Part shown: piece by piece, positions 1 to 9,245 of the stretch
How the letters are laid out: each line of letters starts with the position of its first letter
Position numbering within the stretch: position 1 is the stretch's first letter
Assembly (NCBI GenBank): GCA_003427395.1
Contig: BFEA01000350.1
Coordinates: 910,082-932,266 of the forward strand
Direction of reading: 5' to 3'
Source of the DNA: Chara braunii
Taxonomy: Eukaryota; Streptophyta; Charophyceae; Charales; Characeae
Length of the DNA: 22,185 bases
Program-made: the position numbers and the translations under genes
Notes under the pieces: generated by a model
The model's database searches: none
Told to the model about the DNA's origin: nothing
The model's input: only the letters and a program-made list of their open reading frames with translations

Positions 1-27
1 CACACACACACACACACACACACACAC
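1..27. repeat. (CA)n microsatellite at window start
   Basis: Uninterrupted CA dinucleotide run of 27 bases at the very start of the window; its true length is unknown because the window begins inside it. Confidence 0.95.
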
Positions 28-554
28 CGAGCTCCCCCACTGCGTCTCAAAAGAGCTCATCCTCTAGGTCGCTGGTTCGAAAGTTCAAATGCACCTGGAG
101 TCATTTTTCAGCCAGGTGCGTGATTCTACTAAATAAAGTCGCAGACTTACAGCAGTTTCCCCCAATCAAGGGAACACTAGTTAGTGAAAATTAGAATATA
201 GATAATACAAGAAATTACTTATTTTCTGCCAATCCGCGAAGTGACAGACTTTTCGCACCAGAAAATCCATGAATGATTATGGCCCCTGGCCGTTTCCGGT
301 TTTGACATTAACCTGTTAAAAATAAATAAAAAATAAATAAATAAATTAGATAGAAAAATAAATAAATAAGAAAATAAAGTTGATCAGTGTCCACAGTTTG
401 CTGGTTTGCTATCATGAAGCTCACTTGAACCCCCTTTCCACACAAGGCTTGAACATACATTACTCAGAGTGGCCCGTGTGCGGATGAATGCTCGTTTCAG
501 CAGATTATTGTGTCCTCCCGTCACCGTCGATCTGCGCGGGCACTCTGACCGGTA
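28..554. other. Noncoding left flank, no gene seen
   Basis: No convincing coding frame. It holds a tRNA T-arm-like GGTTCGAAAGTTC at 74-86, an 8-bp perfect inverted repeat (GCACCTGG at 91-98 with CCAGGTGC at 112-119), an AATAAA at about 131, and an A/T-rich simple repeat of AAATA type at about 317-377. The T-arm-like piece may be a SINE relic, but no A box of convincing quality accompanies it. Confidence 0.5.
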
Positions 555-980
555 GCTTTCAAGGCATCTGAAGTGTCTGATCCCACTCGCAGTGGGATCA
601 CTCAACTGTCCGGTGATGCTTGATTGGTTGATCCCCGAAGTGTCCGATCCCTTCAACAGTGGGATCGCTTGATTGCCTCGTTAGTAAAAGTGACAGATCC
701 CTCCAGCAGCGAGAATGCGTGACTATCCGATAATCGAAAGGGTCTGGTCCCACCAACANCNAGAATACTAGTAATGTCTATTTACCACNTGGCTGCTCCC
801 GCCAACAGCGNGGACANAAGCAATGTTCAATTGCATGGTTGACGAACCTGGCCGCCCCCGTGAACATGCTCGATTACGGAATCAGTNAGGCTGACTATTC
901 CCGCTGTCAGTGGGGATACTTGGAATTCTCGATTGNCAGATCAGCAATACTGGTTGTTCCCACTTTCAGCAGGGACACTT
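555..980. repeat. Degenerate ~50-bp tandem repeat
   Basis: About eight diverged units of roughly 45-65 bp share a core of the form TCC-C-(N)-CAGYGGGATC followed by a less conserved stretch (for example CAGTGGGATC near 591 and 656, CAGCGAGAAT near 706, CAACAGCG near 804, CAGTGGGGAT near 907). Several single Ns fall inside, as expected when a repeat is collapsed. No open frame is shared between units. Confidence 0.6.
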
Positions 981-990
981 GTTCTTTCTN

Positions 991-1170
991 ACACACACAC
1001 ANCGCACTCGCTCTCTCCNAGAGCACTCTCTCTCTCATCCAGCACACTCTCTCTCACTCACTGCACGGTCACTCTCTCTCTCACTCACTGCATAGTCCCT
1101 CTCTCTCATACTGCACAACCCCTCTCTCTCACACTTTGCACGCTCTCTCTCTCACGCAGTCTCTCACTTG
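991..1170. repeat. CT-rich satellite-like array
   Basis: Runs of CTCTCTCTCA separated by CACTGCA-like spacers recur at roughly 25-30 bp, preceded by a short AC run. Frames through it encode only low-complexity Ser/Leu/His repeats, so it is noncoding. Confidence 0.75.
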
Positions 1171-2039
1171 CAAGTAACCGCTTGAGCGCCGACGCGTCCC
1201 CGCCTCGAGCTCGTCTCCCACTCTGCAACTGCTTGACGACGGACACACCTGGCATGCAATCCCCTTCCCTTCACTGTTCTCCCCTATATCCCCTTGAGTC
1301 CCATGGTCTGACCGACCAGGGCCTTCTCGGAGTGCAAGTGTGCAGGAAGTAGTCCGCCGCGCCACGGAGGAAAAAGAAAACAGTGGTACCGGTCTCACAG
1401 GCTCGGCGTCCACAGTACCCAGGCACCAGCTTCAGCCCACTGGCGTAGACAGCTCNGANGAGTTTCGCAATGGTTCCGAGCCGAGATAGTCCCCTACATC
1501 CCCCTCCTTGCCACGGGCTTTAGCGGGTCAGTGATATCTGAGCGACTAAGCACTTAGGCCCGTAGTGGCCACGCCGTCGGGGCAGGGNCCCCCATGCGGA
1601 TCCACCTGTACTGCCAGTTTTCGCACGGTACCTTGCGAAACCGCGTGGCCCTTCAGACCCTGCAGTACCAGTGATCTTCGGGTAGNAGAAGTAGTCCCTT
1701 GTGCCAGGCAAGCCGAACCCAATCCCACCAAAAAAAAAANAAAAAAAAAAAAAAGTTTTGCAGCCAACCCCCCCTTAGTCTGCATATGTCTAAAGGTTAA
1801 CACTTCTATCTGCCGCTGGCCACACTACCCGTATTCCGGCAGTTTGACGGTACCAAGTCCCATAGAACCGGAGCAAATGTGGCAATCTCCGACCGATCGC
1901 TGGATCAGCGCGCGTAAGTGTCCCTGGCTAGTACACACACGAAAATAGCGGTACCCCGTTGCGGTGTCCCATGGAACAAGTTGCGGCGTCACCATACCAA
2001 TTCNGAACCTTGAACTAGCCAACTAGAACTTNTCTCGAC
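1171..2039. other. Noncoding stretch, A-run with N
   Basis: I see no gene here. The only distinct element is an A homopolymer at 1730-1754 interrupted by a single N. Short open frames on both strands lack codon-like composition and cross N bases. The segment from about 1600 has GGTACC-type fragments that may be very worn members of the array that follows. Confidence 0.5.
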
Positions 2040-2700
2040 GTTATATCTCAGCAATCCGTACCTGTCAATGTCAAACCCGGATCACTCAGTCGGGCTCGNT
2101 GTAATTCTTACCATACCGAAGCCGAACCTGATATAACCATCCGGGGATCNCGTGNCTCGNGCCGTGTCGNTACCGATCCAGTACCAAGTCTGAAAATGAT
2201 GCTGTGGCGTGTACCACGCCAATGNCGAACCAATACCNTACCTGAAACATGTCGAACACGGCAAGATGCAGCGGCNCGGTAATAGTACCGAACCTGAAGT
2301 AAACCGTCGCAATGATCCCGGACCTGAAAATAAATCACCGCAGAGGTTCCGAAATAAACTGCCGTGAGGGCGTCGAACCTGAAACGAAAACACCGCGATG
2401 CCACCGAACCTGACCAAACCCGAAATCCAGTACCGGGCTGTTGTGCCATGCGGATGCCGAACCCGTACAATCATGCCATGATAACCTGTCCCAAACCTGA
2501 TATAGAATGCCGCAACGTTTCCGGACCTGAAAACAAACTGCCGCCAAGGTTCCAAACCTGGAATAACTGTCGCAGTGGCCCCGGTCCTGAGAATAAATCA
2601 CCGCAGCTGTCCCAAACCTGAAAATAAGTCACCGTAGTGAGACAGCTGTCACCGGGCCCATACCGTACCTGAAGCACGTCAGACACCGTAGGACGTAGCC
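2040..2700. repeat. Degenerate ~30-bp minisatellite
   Basis: A recurring unit begins ACCTGAAAATAA and continues with a CACCGCAG-like segment and a TTCCGG or CCCCGG spacer. Starts recur at about 30-31 bp between 2300 and 2640, with rougher copies from about 2040. Long minus-strand frames exist here only because the unit length is a multiple of three. Confidence 0.7.
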
Positions 2701-3370
2701 ACTCCGTAAAAACCCTCGTATCCGTACCGAACCAAACACCATAGTCGACCCAAGGCAGCACCACCCCATGCTGTCCATGCGACTCCTGCTCTCAGAACAT
2801 CTCAACTGCGGTAATGTTAGTAATCAAGCACACCAGGGAAAGCGTCGCAGGGAACCTCGACCATCGGCAGTAGTGTTAACTTGTTAAAATCCGGGGAAAA
2901 TGATCAATCCGGAGTCAGAGCTGATGGCGGGTAATCGAGGCGAAATTAGGCCAATCTCCCAATAGTCATGGGTTGCCGTTCCTTTCATCGTTTTTCATCA
3001 TTCTTCCCTTTCCTTAATTCTATTGTCGGAAATAATAAAGTTACTGTAAGTTTCCCAAAGTTAAATTTCGATAAAATTTAAATAAATGGCCGAATTCCTT
3101 TTGTTTCTTTTCTCCTTTACTATTTTTAATCTTTTTCTATGTTTTTTAATTTCATTGCCGGGAACATAAAATAACAAGGGTATTCCCCTTTGAATTTAAT
3201 GCCACGAAAAATAAAGAAATTAAGGGATATTATATTTTTTCTTTCTCCACTTCTGGCCTTGATCCCTTTTCCCCATCTTTAATTGTGGTACTAATATGGG
3301 CAAAACTTTGAGGCTTCATTTCGGCCCCGGTCGCGCCTAGTACGGCCACTCATCTCGTCGTCTTTGAGGG
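2701..3370. other. AT-rich spacer with short repeated block
   Basis: No gene seen. Between about 3015 and 3225 a block of the type TTAATTTCATTGCCGG followed by AAATAATAAAG recurs three times with divergence (near 3015, 3147 and 3195), separated by T-rich tracts. Confidence 0.45.
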
Positions 3371-3897
3371 TTGCTCGTAAAGTTCAGCGCGCCCAAAATC
3401 AGGGGTGCCCTAAGCTCCCCTAATTTTTGCTGCCTGGTCAACCCGGAGCACCGTCAAAACACGGACTTGTCTTTGAGCCTAAGACCCAAAACCCCAGATT
3501 TCAGGCGGCGCACTGCTTGTGGCCGCCTGACACCGGTTCAGGACGTGTTCGGCAAGAGGGCGGCGGAGCTACGACTGTGGTCGGAGTACACTGTAGGGGC
3601 TGATGACACTCCAGACGCTGATGCTGACGACGACACGTCCGACGACCATGGACGAACGATGATGACGCGCCCATCAGTGGCGATGAGACGGCGGAGCGGG
3701 TGTATTTCACTTACGGTGGAGGACCTGACGACATGGCTCCACACACATCTGTCATGACTGACGATGTGCCGTCGGGTGGACAGGCCAGTGCCACCGACAG
3801 AGCCGCTAATCGTCGTGGACGACGTCCCCGTGGCGACGAGGACGCCGAGGAGCAGAAGCCACATCGGGGCCTTCGGCACACCGGCAGACGTTGGTAG
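3371..3897 (+). pseudogene. Unrecognised coding-like remnant
   Basis: Two overlapping plus-strand frames look coding-like. The first (3371-3757) runs into an acidic stretch rich in Asp and Ala (about 3598-3650). A second frame, open from 3628 to 3897, continues in the same acidic style and then becomes Arg-rich and charged. The switch from one frame to the other inside the acidic tract suggests a gene fragment with a frameshift. No start codon, domain or motif lets me name it. It stops 35 bp before the LTR of the retrotransposon, so the element may have inserted into or beside it. It could also be chance open frame in GC-rich DNA. Confidence 0.3.
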
Positions 3898-3938
3898 GTC
3901 AGGAGCTCCGTACCGACGACTTTGATGTGCGGTGTCGG

Positions 3939-3966
3939 GGCAGAAACCCTTACAAGGGTATCTGCC
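3939..3966. other. Hairpin at LTR terminus
   Basis: Near-perfect inverted repeat six bases inside the LTR: GGCAGA-A-ACCCTT, two-base centre, AAGGGT-A-TCTGCC, with one A/A mismatch. The same bases occur in the 3' LTR at about 19986-20013. A second inverted repeat follows (CGTCATC 3992-3998 with GATGACG 4009-4015); its pairing is broken by one change in the 3' copy. Confidence 0.7.
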
Positions 3967-5045
3967 GGTGTTTTGACGGCTCGCAGGAAGGCGTCATCCT
4001 ATCCGTAAGATGACGGGGCGTCGGTGAGCGAAAAAGGGACGAAGTGAGGGTAATCCGCCACGGCGCGGTAAAAGATTTCATGGGTATCCCAACCCCTTGT
4101 ACATATTTACATTTCCTTTCTTATCGGGTATTGACCCCGCGTCTGTCTCTTCCAAATCTGTTACTCAGACTCAAGGGTTGGGCACCCAAGTGGTTGTAGG
4201 AAGGGCAGTTGACGCTACCAATGCATACCGCGGCGGAAACTACTAAAGGAAGGAAGCCGAGATGACGGGGACGTCGGGGCTACCATTCCCCCTCGCCCCC
4301 ACCATCATAACGATGCACTACAACCTAAACAAAAGGTCGCGGTGTGGCCCATCGACCTCACAATTCAGGGTTCATCGAAGGAAAAGACCAACGTCAAAAA
4401 TACCTGGAGCACGACTGGAACATAGGGGAAAAGGGGGAAGTCTAAAAAGGAGGCGCTCAAATTAAAGGCCTATCCGGAAAAGACTGTTAAAGAAAGACCT
4501 ACCCTACCGCAATTCCTATAAGACTCGAACCCCGCTCCTACGCCATGTATGTACGCCGTGCCATTTAGCTAGGCTAAGTGGGTGTCCAAGTAATATGACA
4601 AGAAGCAGTGAAGATAGGCGCGTCGAGACCACTCATCCCCCGACGTCCCTACCACTAGGACAATGCGCAACAACCTAAAAGGAATGAGGTCGCGCGATTC
4701 AGAACCCGACAGTTGAAAACGACAGCTTCGGACAATGGCTCGGAAAGGCGTGATGACGAGGAAAGCTAAGGGCTCAAGTAAAAAATTTATCTAGGAAAAA
4801 CTACCGGTAAAAGCTTAACCCCACGCCGACGTTATACCTACCTACCCCGCTGCCCAAGCTAAGCTAAAGGGGTGTAGGCGGTGCGAGGGGGGGAAGCGCT
4901 AAGTAGAAAAAAACCCTAAGAAAACATGCCTCGGGAGAATTAGTGGGCTACCGGACATGTATCTTTCTTATAGGAGGGGCGCTCTTACAGGTACCATAGC
5001 GGAGGCTAGCCCAGTAGGTTCAGGGCCAGACTAAGAACTTTCAGA

Positions 5046-5100
5046 CTAGTGGATCGAGTCCACACACCCCCGCCCAAGAGGCTAGCTCCCTTCTCTTTTT
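5046..5100 (-). other. tRNA-like (SINE relic) B-box region
   Basis: On the minus strand a GAGCTAGCCTCTTGGG A-box-like segment precedes GGACTCGATCCAC, close to the Pol III B box GGTTCGANTCC. It is one of a pair; the other is at 5248-5295. The short distance between boxes and the mismatches argue for a worn SINE head and not a tRNA gene. Confidence 0.4.
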
Positions 5101-5247
5101 TTGCAGGACCGCGGAGTACAAGGGGATGACACTTCGGCGGTACTGACGGGGGGCCACGTTTTCCAGAACAAATGCAGGCGGCACCCCTGCCTATCCCACG
5201 GTAGAAGGTAGCCCGATGGGTTTGAGGGCGGACTGACAACCGCTATA

Positions 5248-5295
5248 CACAGGGATCGAGCCCACGTACCCTCAACCGTTGGGCCGCCTCCTTTT
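5248..5295 (-). other. tRNA-like (SINE relic) B-box region
   Basis: Minus-strand GGCGGCCCAACGGTTGAGG resembles a tRNA D-arm/A box and is followed by GGGCTCGATCCCTG, a B-box-like T arm with paired flanks. No anticodon arm of normal length fits between them, so this is a tRNA-derived repeat head and not a tRNA gene. Confidence 0.45.
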
Positions 5296-5506
5296 GAGCG
5301 TGGCGATAGAACAGGAGGAGGACCCACGTCGAAACACGGCAAGAACTTCGGCCGCGCGATCCGAGAAATCCCTTGGCCGAAAATTAACCCCGCGCGCTTC
5401 AAAATTCTTCGATGAGTGCGGCCGCACAACAGGGGTTTGAAACGCGGTCCGTGGGATAACAGAAAAACAATAAAGCGCGTTAAAGGAGGGAGGAACTAAG
5501 AAGAAA

Positions 5507-5608
<102 letters not shown>

Positions 5609-5948
5609 AAAACAAATGGGATTTTCCCTGAAATGCTCGCGCGTGGAAAGACTCGAACTTCGGGCCGCAGAGAAAAAAGCCGCGTTAAAAAGAAAAAACG
5701 AACGAAATAAAACAAAACGAAAAACGACTAAAAGAAAAAGAAACAACAAAAAGAAAAAGGGCGAATAAAACAAAGGCGCTAGATGGCGCGAACACAGAAG
5801 GAGGCGACGAATCTCCTTTCTTTCCTTTTTTTTGTTTTTTATTTTCTTTGTTTTCTTCCGTTCCGAGTTTTGCTCTAATAAGGAAATCGGGAGCTCAGTG
5901 GGGCCACGCCTGAAGGAAAGATGGGTGCCCCACGCCCATACTGAGCCT

Positions 5949-5959
5949 GGATTCGAACC
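5949..5959 (-). promoter_or_regulatory. Perfect Pol III B box in 5' LTR
   Basis: The minus strand reads GGTTCGAATCC, an exact match to the B-box consensus, inside a 5-bp T-stem-like pairing (CCTGG/CCAGG). The same site is in the 3' LTR. No complete tRNA cloverleaf can be drawn around it. Confidence 0.5.
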
Positions 5960-6373
5960 AGGGTGCTTGGTATAGCAAAGGGGAGGGGGTCGTGGCTACG
6001 GCTGGGGCAGAAAAATGGCCATGATGGCCCTCCCTTTGGCCTCAGCTGAGCCATCATGGGCTCCTTGCAGATTCAGCACCCCCAACATTGAATTTTTTGA
6101 TCTTGGGGGTGGGGTTGAAGACAACAGCACATGGGAGTGGGACAAGAGGAATAATAGGCAGATTCCCGTCATTGAGATCAAAGGATTTCGTGGTTGGGAA
6201 CCCATTAGAGGGGGAGAAAGGCTTAGGATGAATAGGGATCTAAGTCCAGCCTTTCCCCGACATACCGGCAGTGGGAAAAATAGTCAGGTACGTCAAACTT
6301 TAAAAACTCATAACGCCAACAATAATTGTCAGAAAAATACAAGAAAGACTATTTCGGAAATGAGACAGTGACA

Positions 6374-6400
6374 GTCATCTCGTGAGAATTACGAGATGAC
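6374..6400. other. 10-bp perfect hairpin in LTR
   Basis: GTCATCTCGT (6374-6383), 7-nt loop, ACGAGATGAC (6391-6400). The 3' LTR keeps 9 of the 10 pairs, with the loop unchanged (about 20851-20877). Confidence 0.65.
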
Positions 6401-6477
6401 TAATTGAACTAGCCCTGAATAGATAAAAACGAGAGAAAAAGGAATAGTCAAAGTCGGTCGCACTAAGTGTGCGGCTG

Positions 6478-6498
6478 CGGTGCGACGACATCGCACCG
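6478..6498. other. 8-bp hairpin with paired changes between LTRs
   Basis: CGGTGCGA (6478-6485), loop CGACA, TCGCACCG (6491-6498). In the 3' LTR the arms read CGGTGTAA and TTGCACCG, so one G-C pair has become A-T and one C-G pair T-G; all eight pairs remain possible. A second small stem (TCGATTT/AAATCGA) follows directly. Confidence 0.6.
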
Positions 6499-6582
6499 TC
6501 GATTTCATAAAATCGAGGGCCCAGGACCATCTCGAATTATTGTCTAAGGGCTAGAGTGTCGAGGCACACTCTCCATCTCAAC

Positions 6583-6590
6583 TATAAAAG
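6583..6590 (+). promoter_or_regulatory. TATA box, first in LTR
   Basis: TATAAAAG in a GC-richer context, conserved in the 3' LTR at 21061-21068. A start about 30 bp downstream would fall near 6613-6620. It is far from the primer-binding site (4.5 kb), so it may drive an LTR-internal transcript and not the genomic RNA. Confidence 0.5.
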
Positions 6591-6691
6591 CAGGCAGTGC
6601 CCAGCAGTTGCCACACAAGGAGCACGTGCCGTAGGAGTGGTCGCACACTCTAAGGCATTTCTTAGTTGCGGGAGTGCTTAGGGAGTGCTGC

Positions 6692-6776
6692 TGCGATTTA
6701 ACTAGAGGAGCTGCTGGGAGTCTACTAGAGGAGCTGCTCGGAGTCTACTAGAGGAGCTGCTCGGAGTCTACTAGAG
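6692..6776 (+). repeat. 23-bp minisatellite in LTR
   Basis: Units of GGAGTCTACTAGAGGAGCTG plus three bases repeat with a 23-bp period, about four copies here and about two in the 3' LTR (about 21172-21210), so copy number has changed since insertion. Confidence 0.8.
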
Positions 6777-7662
6777 AAGGAGCCACCATAGCCACAAGGT
6801 GGAGGCACCTTGCTACCACCTTGGGTTGGTACCGGACCTGCGGCATATGTGCTAGGGACCACTCCGTTGGAGCGGGAACTCACCTCCAAAACTCAAGGGA
6901 GCGACATTTTCGACTTAGCTTCGGCCAAGGGCCGGGTTTTATTATTTTGAGCTGGGACGTGGCCGACGTAGGGGAGCATGTTACCGGAGTAATCAAGCGG
7001 CAAGGCTACGTCCACATGCGGAGGAGCGTTACCAGCCTTGTCCTACGTGGGCGTCGAGATAATTTTGTGAGAGTTTCGTGGGACCACCGTTGGGCCTGGT
7101 TTTTTACACCAAGGCGGTGCCTTTTATTTTGGAAGCAAGGATCTCGGGTTGTGGCGCGACAAGGAGACGGTACCGCTCACTCGCTTGTTGGCGGTTCACC
7201 AATTAATTTTGCGTGGCATTCCAAGTGTGTCGTCGTGGTCAGAGGGAAGTGCCGAGTGAGGCACATGCTCAAGGCGGACGCCGGTGCGAACTTGTGGCGA
7301 TGTGACGCAAGGGATTTTTTTTTTTTTTTTTTAGCGGGAACGACGCAAGTCCTTGACGTTTTGGCGTGGTGGAACCCTTGGTACCAGTCCTTGGCACCAT
7401 TGAGACCATTTGGGACTACGCCGCATCGACGGTCCTATTGGTTGGACCTCCGACACCTCGACGTCAAGGATCTATTTTGAGGTGCGTCGGCAACCCTCAT
7501 TACATTGGGCCCGGGGGGACCAATTAGGAACCAGGAGTGCCACTCATCACTTGTGGGACCTACCGGAGCAAGCAAGGACCTCTCAATAATTGTTGAGGTT
7601 CACGGCGGTTGTAATTTTGTATTNAAAACATTTTGGAGCGTGGTTGGCGTTCAAGATTCAAC

Positions 7663-7851
7663 TCGGCTTTCTTGGGTGAGCCGGTCGGCATCACCGACAC
7701 TTCATTCAAGGTCAGTTAATGACTCAGATCCATCACTCCCCACGTGAAACCACACTNTCGGCTTTCTTGGGTGAGCCGGTCGGCATCACCGACACTTCAT
7801 TCAAGGTCAGTTAATGACTCAGATCCATCACTCCCCACGTGAAACCACACT
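7663..7851 (+). repeat. Exact 94-bp duplication around a single N
   Basis: Bases 7663-7756 and 7758-7851 are identical and separated only by N at 7757. The same 94 bases form the last 94 bases of the window (22092-22185). This is best read as two contigs that share an overlap placed side by side, so the duplication is probably not real. Confidence 0.85.
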
Positions 7852-8495
7852 TTTGCTTGCCCCATTTCTATTTCCTTGAATATTCAGTTGAAAGAAAGAA
7901 AGGNTGTTTTGTGTGTGCTCTAACGTGAAAAGGGATGTGTTGTCTGACCCCGAGTGTTTCTGCCTACCCTTGGAATATGTCTTGGCTTTGTACTTTTGTT
8001 GCAGGCATGTGAGCAAAAGCTTTGTATGTCCAACAAGGACTGAGGTCTTGCGGATGAGACGCTCCACCTGTGAAAAACTCAAATGTTTTTTTTGTTTTGG
8101 TTCATGAGATCCTTGGTCGATTGAGGCTCACGAGGGAGGGATCTTGTCATTGATTTTGTCTTCCTTTGTTCGGTTAGGCCATCTCCGCATTAGAAATTCA
8201 ACAATGTGGGCCGTCCGTTACATTATTATGAAGCGACCCTCACCTATTACCTGCGACAAGAATTGTAGGACGCGGCGAAACGGGTCGACAAGGCTCCACT
8301 ATTTTACCCTTTTGCTTTCTTTTCTGAACTATATGGCGCATAGGAAATAACTCCTATGAGCGTGCACCTAGCAGCCTCGTTTGGCTTGAGGAGCACCACG
8401 GAAGGATGGGTAGCTTTCAACTTCCCCGGGCCTTGTGGGACTAAGTAGCGATGGGAATCGCCCTACGTTTAGCCAGCACACGCTTGACGTCGTTC
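7852..8495. other. LTR stretch without recognisable gene
   Basis: T-rich DNA with no convincing frame. It contains an acceptor-like TTTTGTTGCAG/G near 7995-8006 with CTAAC upstream at about 7920; a donor-like AAG/GTCAGT lies at about 7708-7716 and again in the duplicated copy. An intron in an LTR transcript is possible but unproven. Confidence 0.3.
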
Positions 8496-8503
8496 TATAT
8501 AAG
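8496..8503 (+). promoter_or_regulatory. TATA box, second in LTR
   Basis: TATATAAG, followed about 30 bp later by a CA-rich pyrimidine context (TTCACTACAAGG, near 8525-8536) suitable for a start site. The first ATG downstream is at 8592 in a good context (GTCATGGCC) but opens only 14 codons before TGA; the long ORF of the next entry lies in another frame from 8621. Confidence 0.5.
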
Positions 8504-8620
8504 TAGCCCAGCCTCTCGTATACTTCACTTCACTACAAGGTTCTTGTGTCGTCGGTTCCTTTTCTAAGAGGACGACGAAAGTTGGTTCGTCATGGCCTGC
8601 ATCGCCTATCGTGCTGAACT

Positions 8621-9226
8621 TTGGCAAAGGGAGTGAGGCGGCCAGCCGGAGAAATGGGGGCGCGAGTAGCAGACAACACGGGCGTCGCAAGCGGTGCCGC
8701 CTTGAGCAGTTCGCGACGAAGGGTCGCGACGGTCGTCACCATCATGTTGTTTCCAAGCAAGACAGAGGCAAGGGCGTCTGCTGTAGCCGTGGGAGGATTT
8801 AGGCAAGGATGGGCGAGAATCGGCCCCATGGTCTTCCATTCGGCAGACGTCTTCTCGACCGAGGTGGAGCTCAGGGAAGACCAAGGGACCCCTGAGGACC
8901 CACCACGGATTTATGCATTTGTGACAATGGCCATGAAGCTGGTGCTAAGCGTTGGCGTCTGCCCCCTTAGGAAGACGCATTGGTTCGACGTCGAGGTCGT
9001 CTACGACTTCGTGAACAAGTCTATCCACCGCAAGTTCGAGGACGAGATCATGTGGTTGTCCCTGCGCATTATGCGGAACCACCACGCTTGGCAGGGTCCA
9101 TTCATGTACATCGAGCACTACGATCACGTTGGACCATATGATGTCGGATTCCGTGTCGCAGAGAGATGTGACGATGAGGCCCTCCAGCGGCAGGAGGAGA
9201 ATTTGCTAAAACTCTTTCATATCTGA
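8621..9226 (+). pseudogene. Unrecognised LTR-resident ORF, part 1
   Basis: Open for 201 codons with no ATG at its left edge. A frameshift near 8630 would join it to the ATG at 8592, about 60 bp after the likely start site of the TATA box at 8496. The first 65 residues are Ala/Arg-rich. The remainder (from about 8830) has a mixed, protein-like composition rich in His, Trp, Phe and acidic residues, with HWFDVEVVYDFV and HHAWQGPFMYIEHYDHVG as distinctive stretches. No family is recognised and no transmembrane segment or signal peptide stands out. It ends in TGATGA; a second ORF opens 17 bp later. Lying inside the LTR, it would exist twice per element, but the 3' copy is outside this window so conservation cannot be tested here. 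Confidence 0.4.
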
Positions 9227-9245
9227 TGATGGCTCCTTGTGATGC

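Noticed and set aside
839-1413. Ser/Leu/His-rich ORFs
   Set aside because: Low-complexity translation of CT-rich repeats with Ns.
2040-2700. CRISPR-like array
   Set aside because: Repeats and spacers are both degenerate and similar to one another, no conserved palindromic repeat with unique spacers, and the context is eukaryotic.
2082-2764. Several minus-strand ORFs of 88-157 codons
   Set aside because: They are produced by the 30-bp repeat, whose length is a multiple of three, and cross many Ns.
5941-5990. A tRNA gene on the minus strand
   Set aside because: Only the T arm is good; acceptor, D and anticodon arms cannot be drawn. Likewise for 5046-5100, 5248-5295 and 19291-19450.
6821-7480. 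219-codon plus-strand ORF in the 5' LTR, with a 205-codon counterpart at 21253-21870
   Set aside because: It has no ATG start and contains a T-run of different length in the two copies. Of 12 differences in the first 345 bp, 11 change the amino acid, so there is no sign of selection on this frame.
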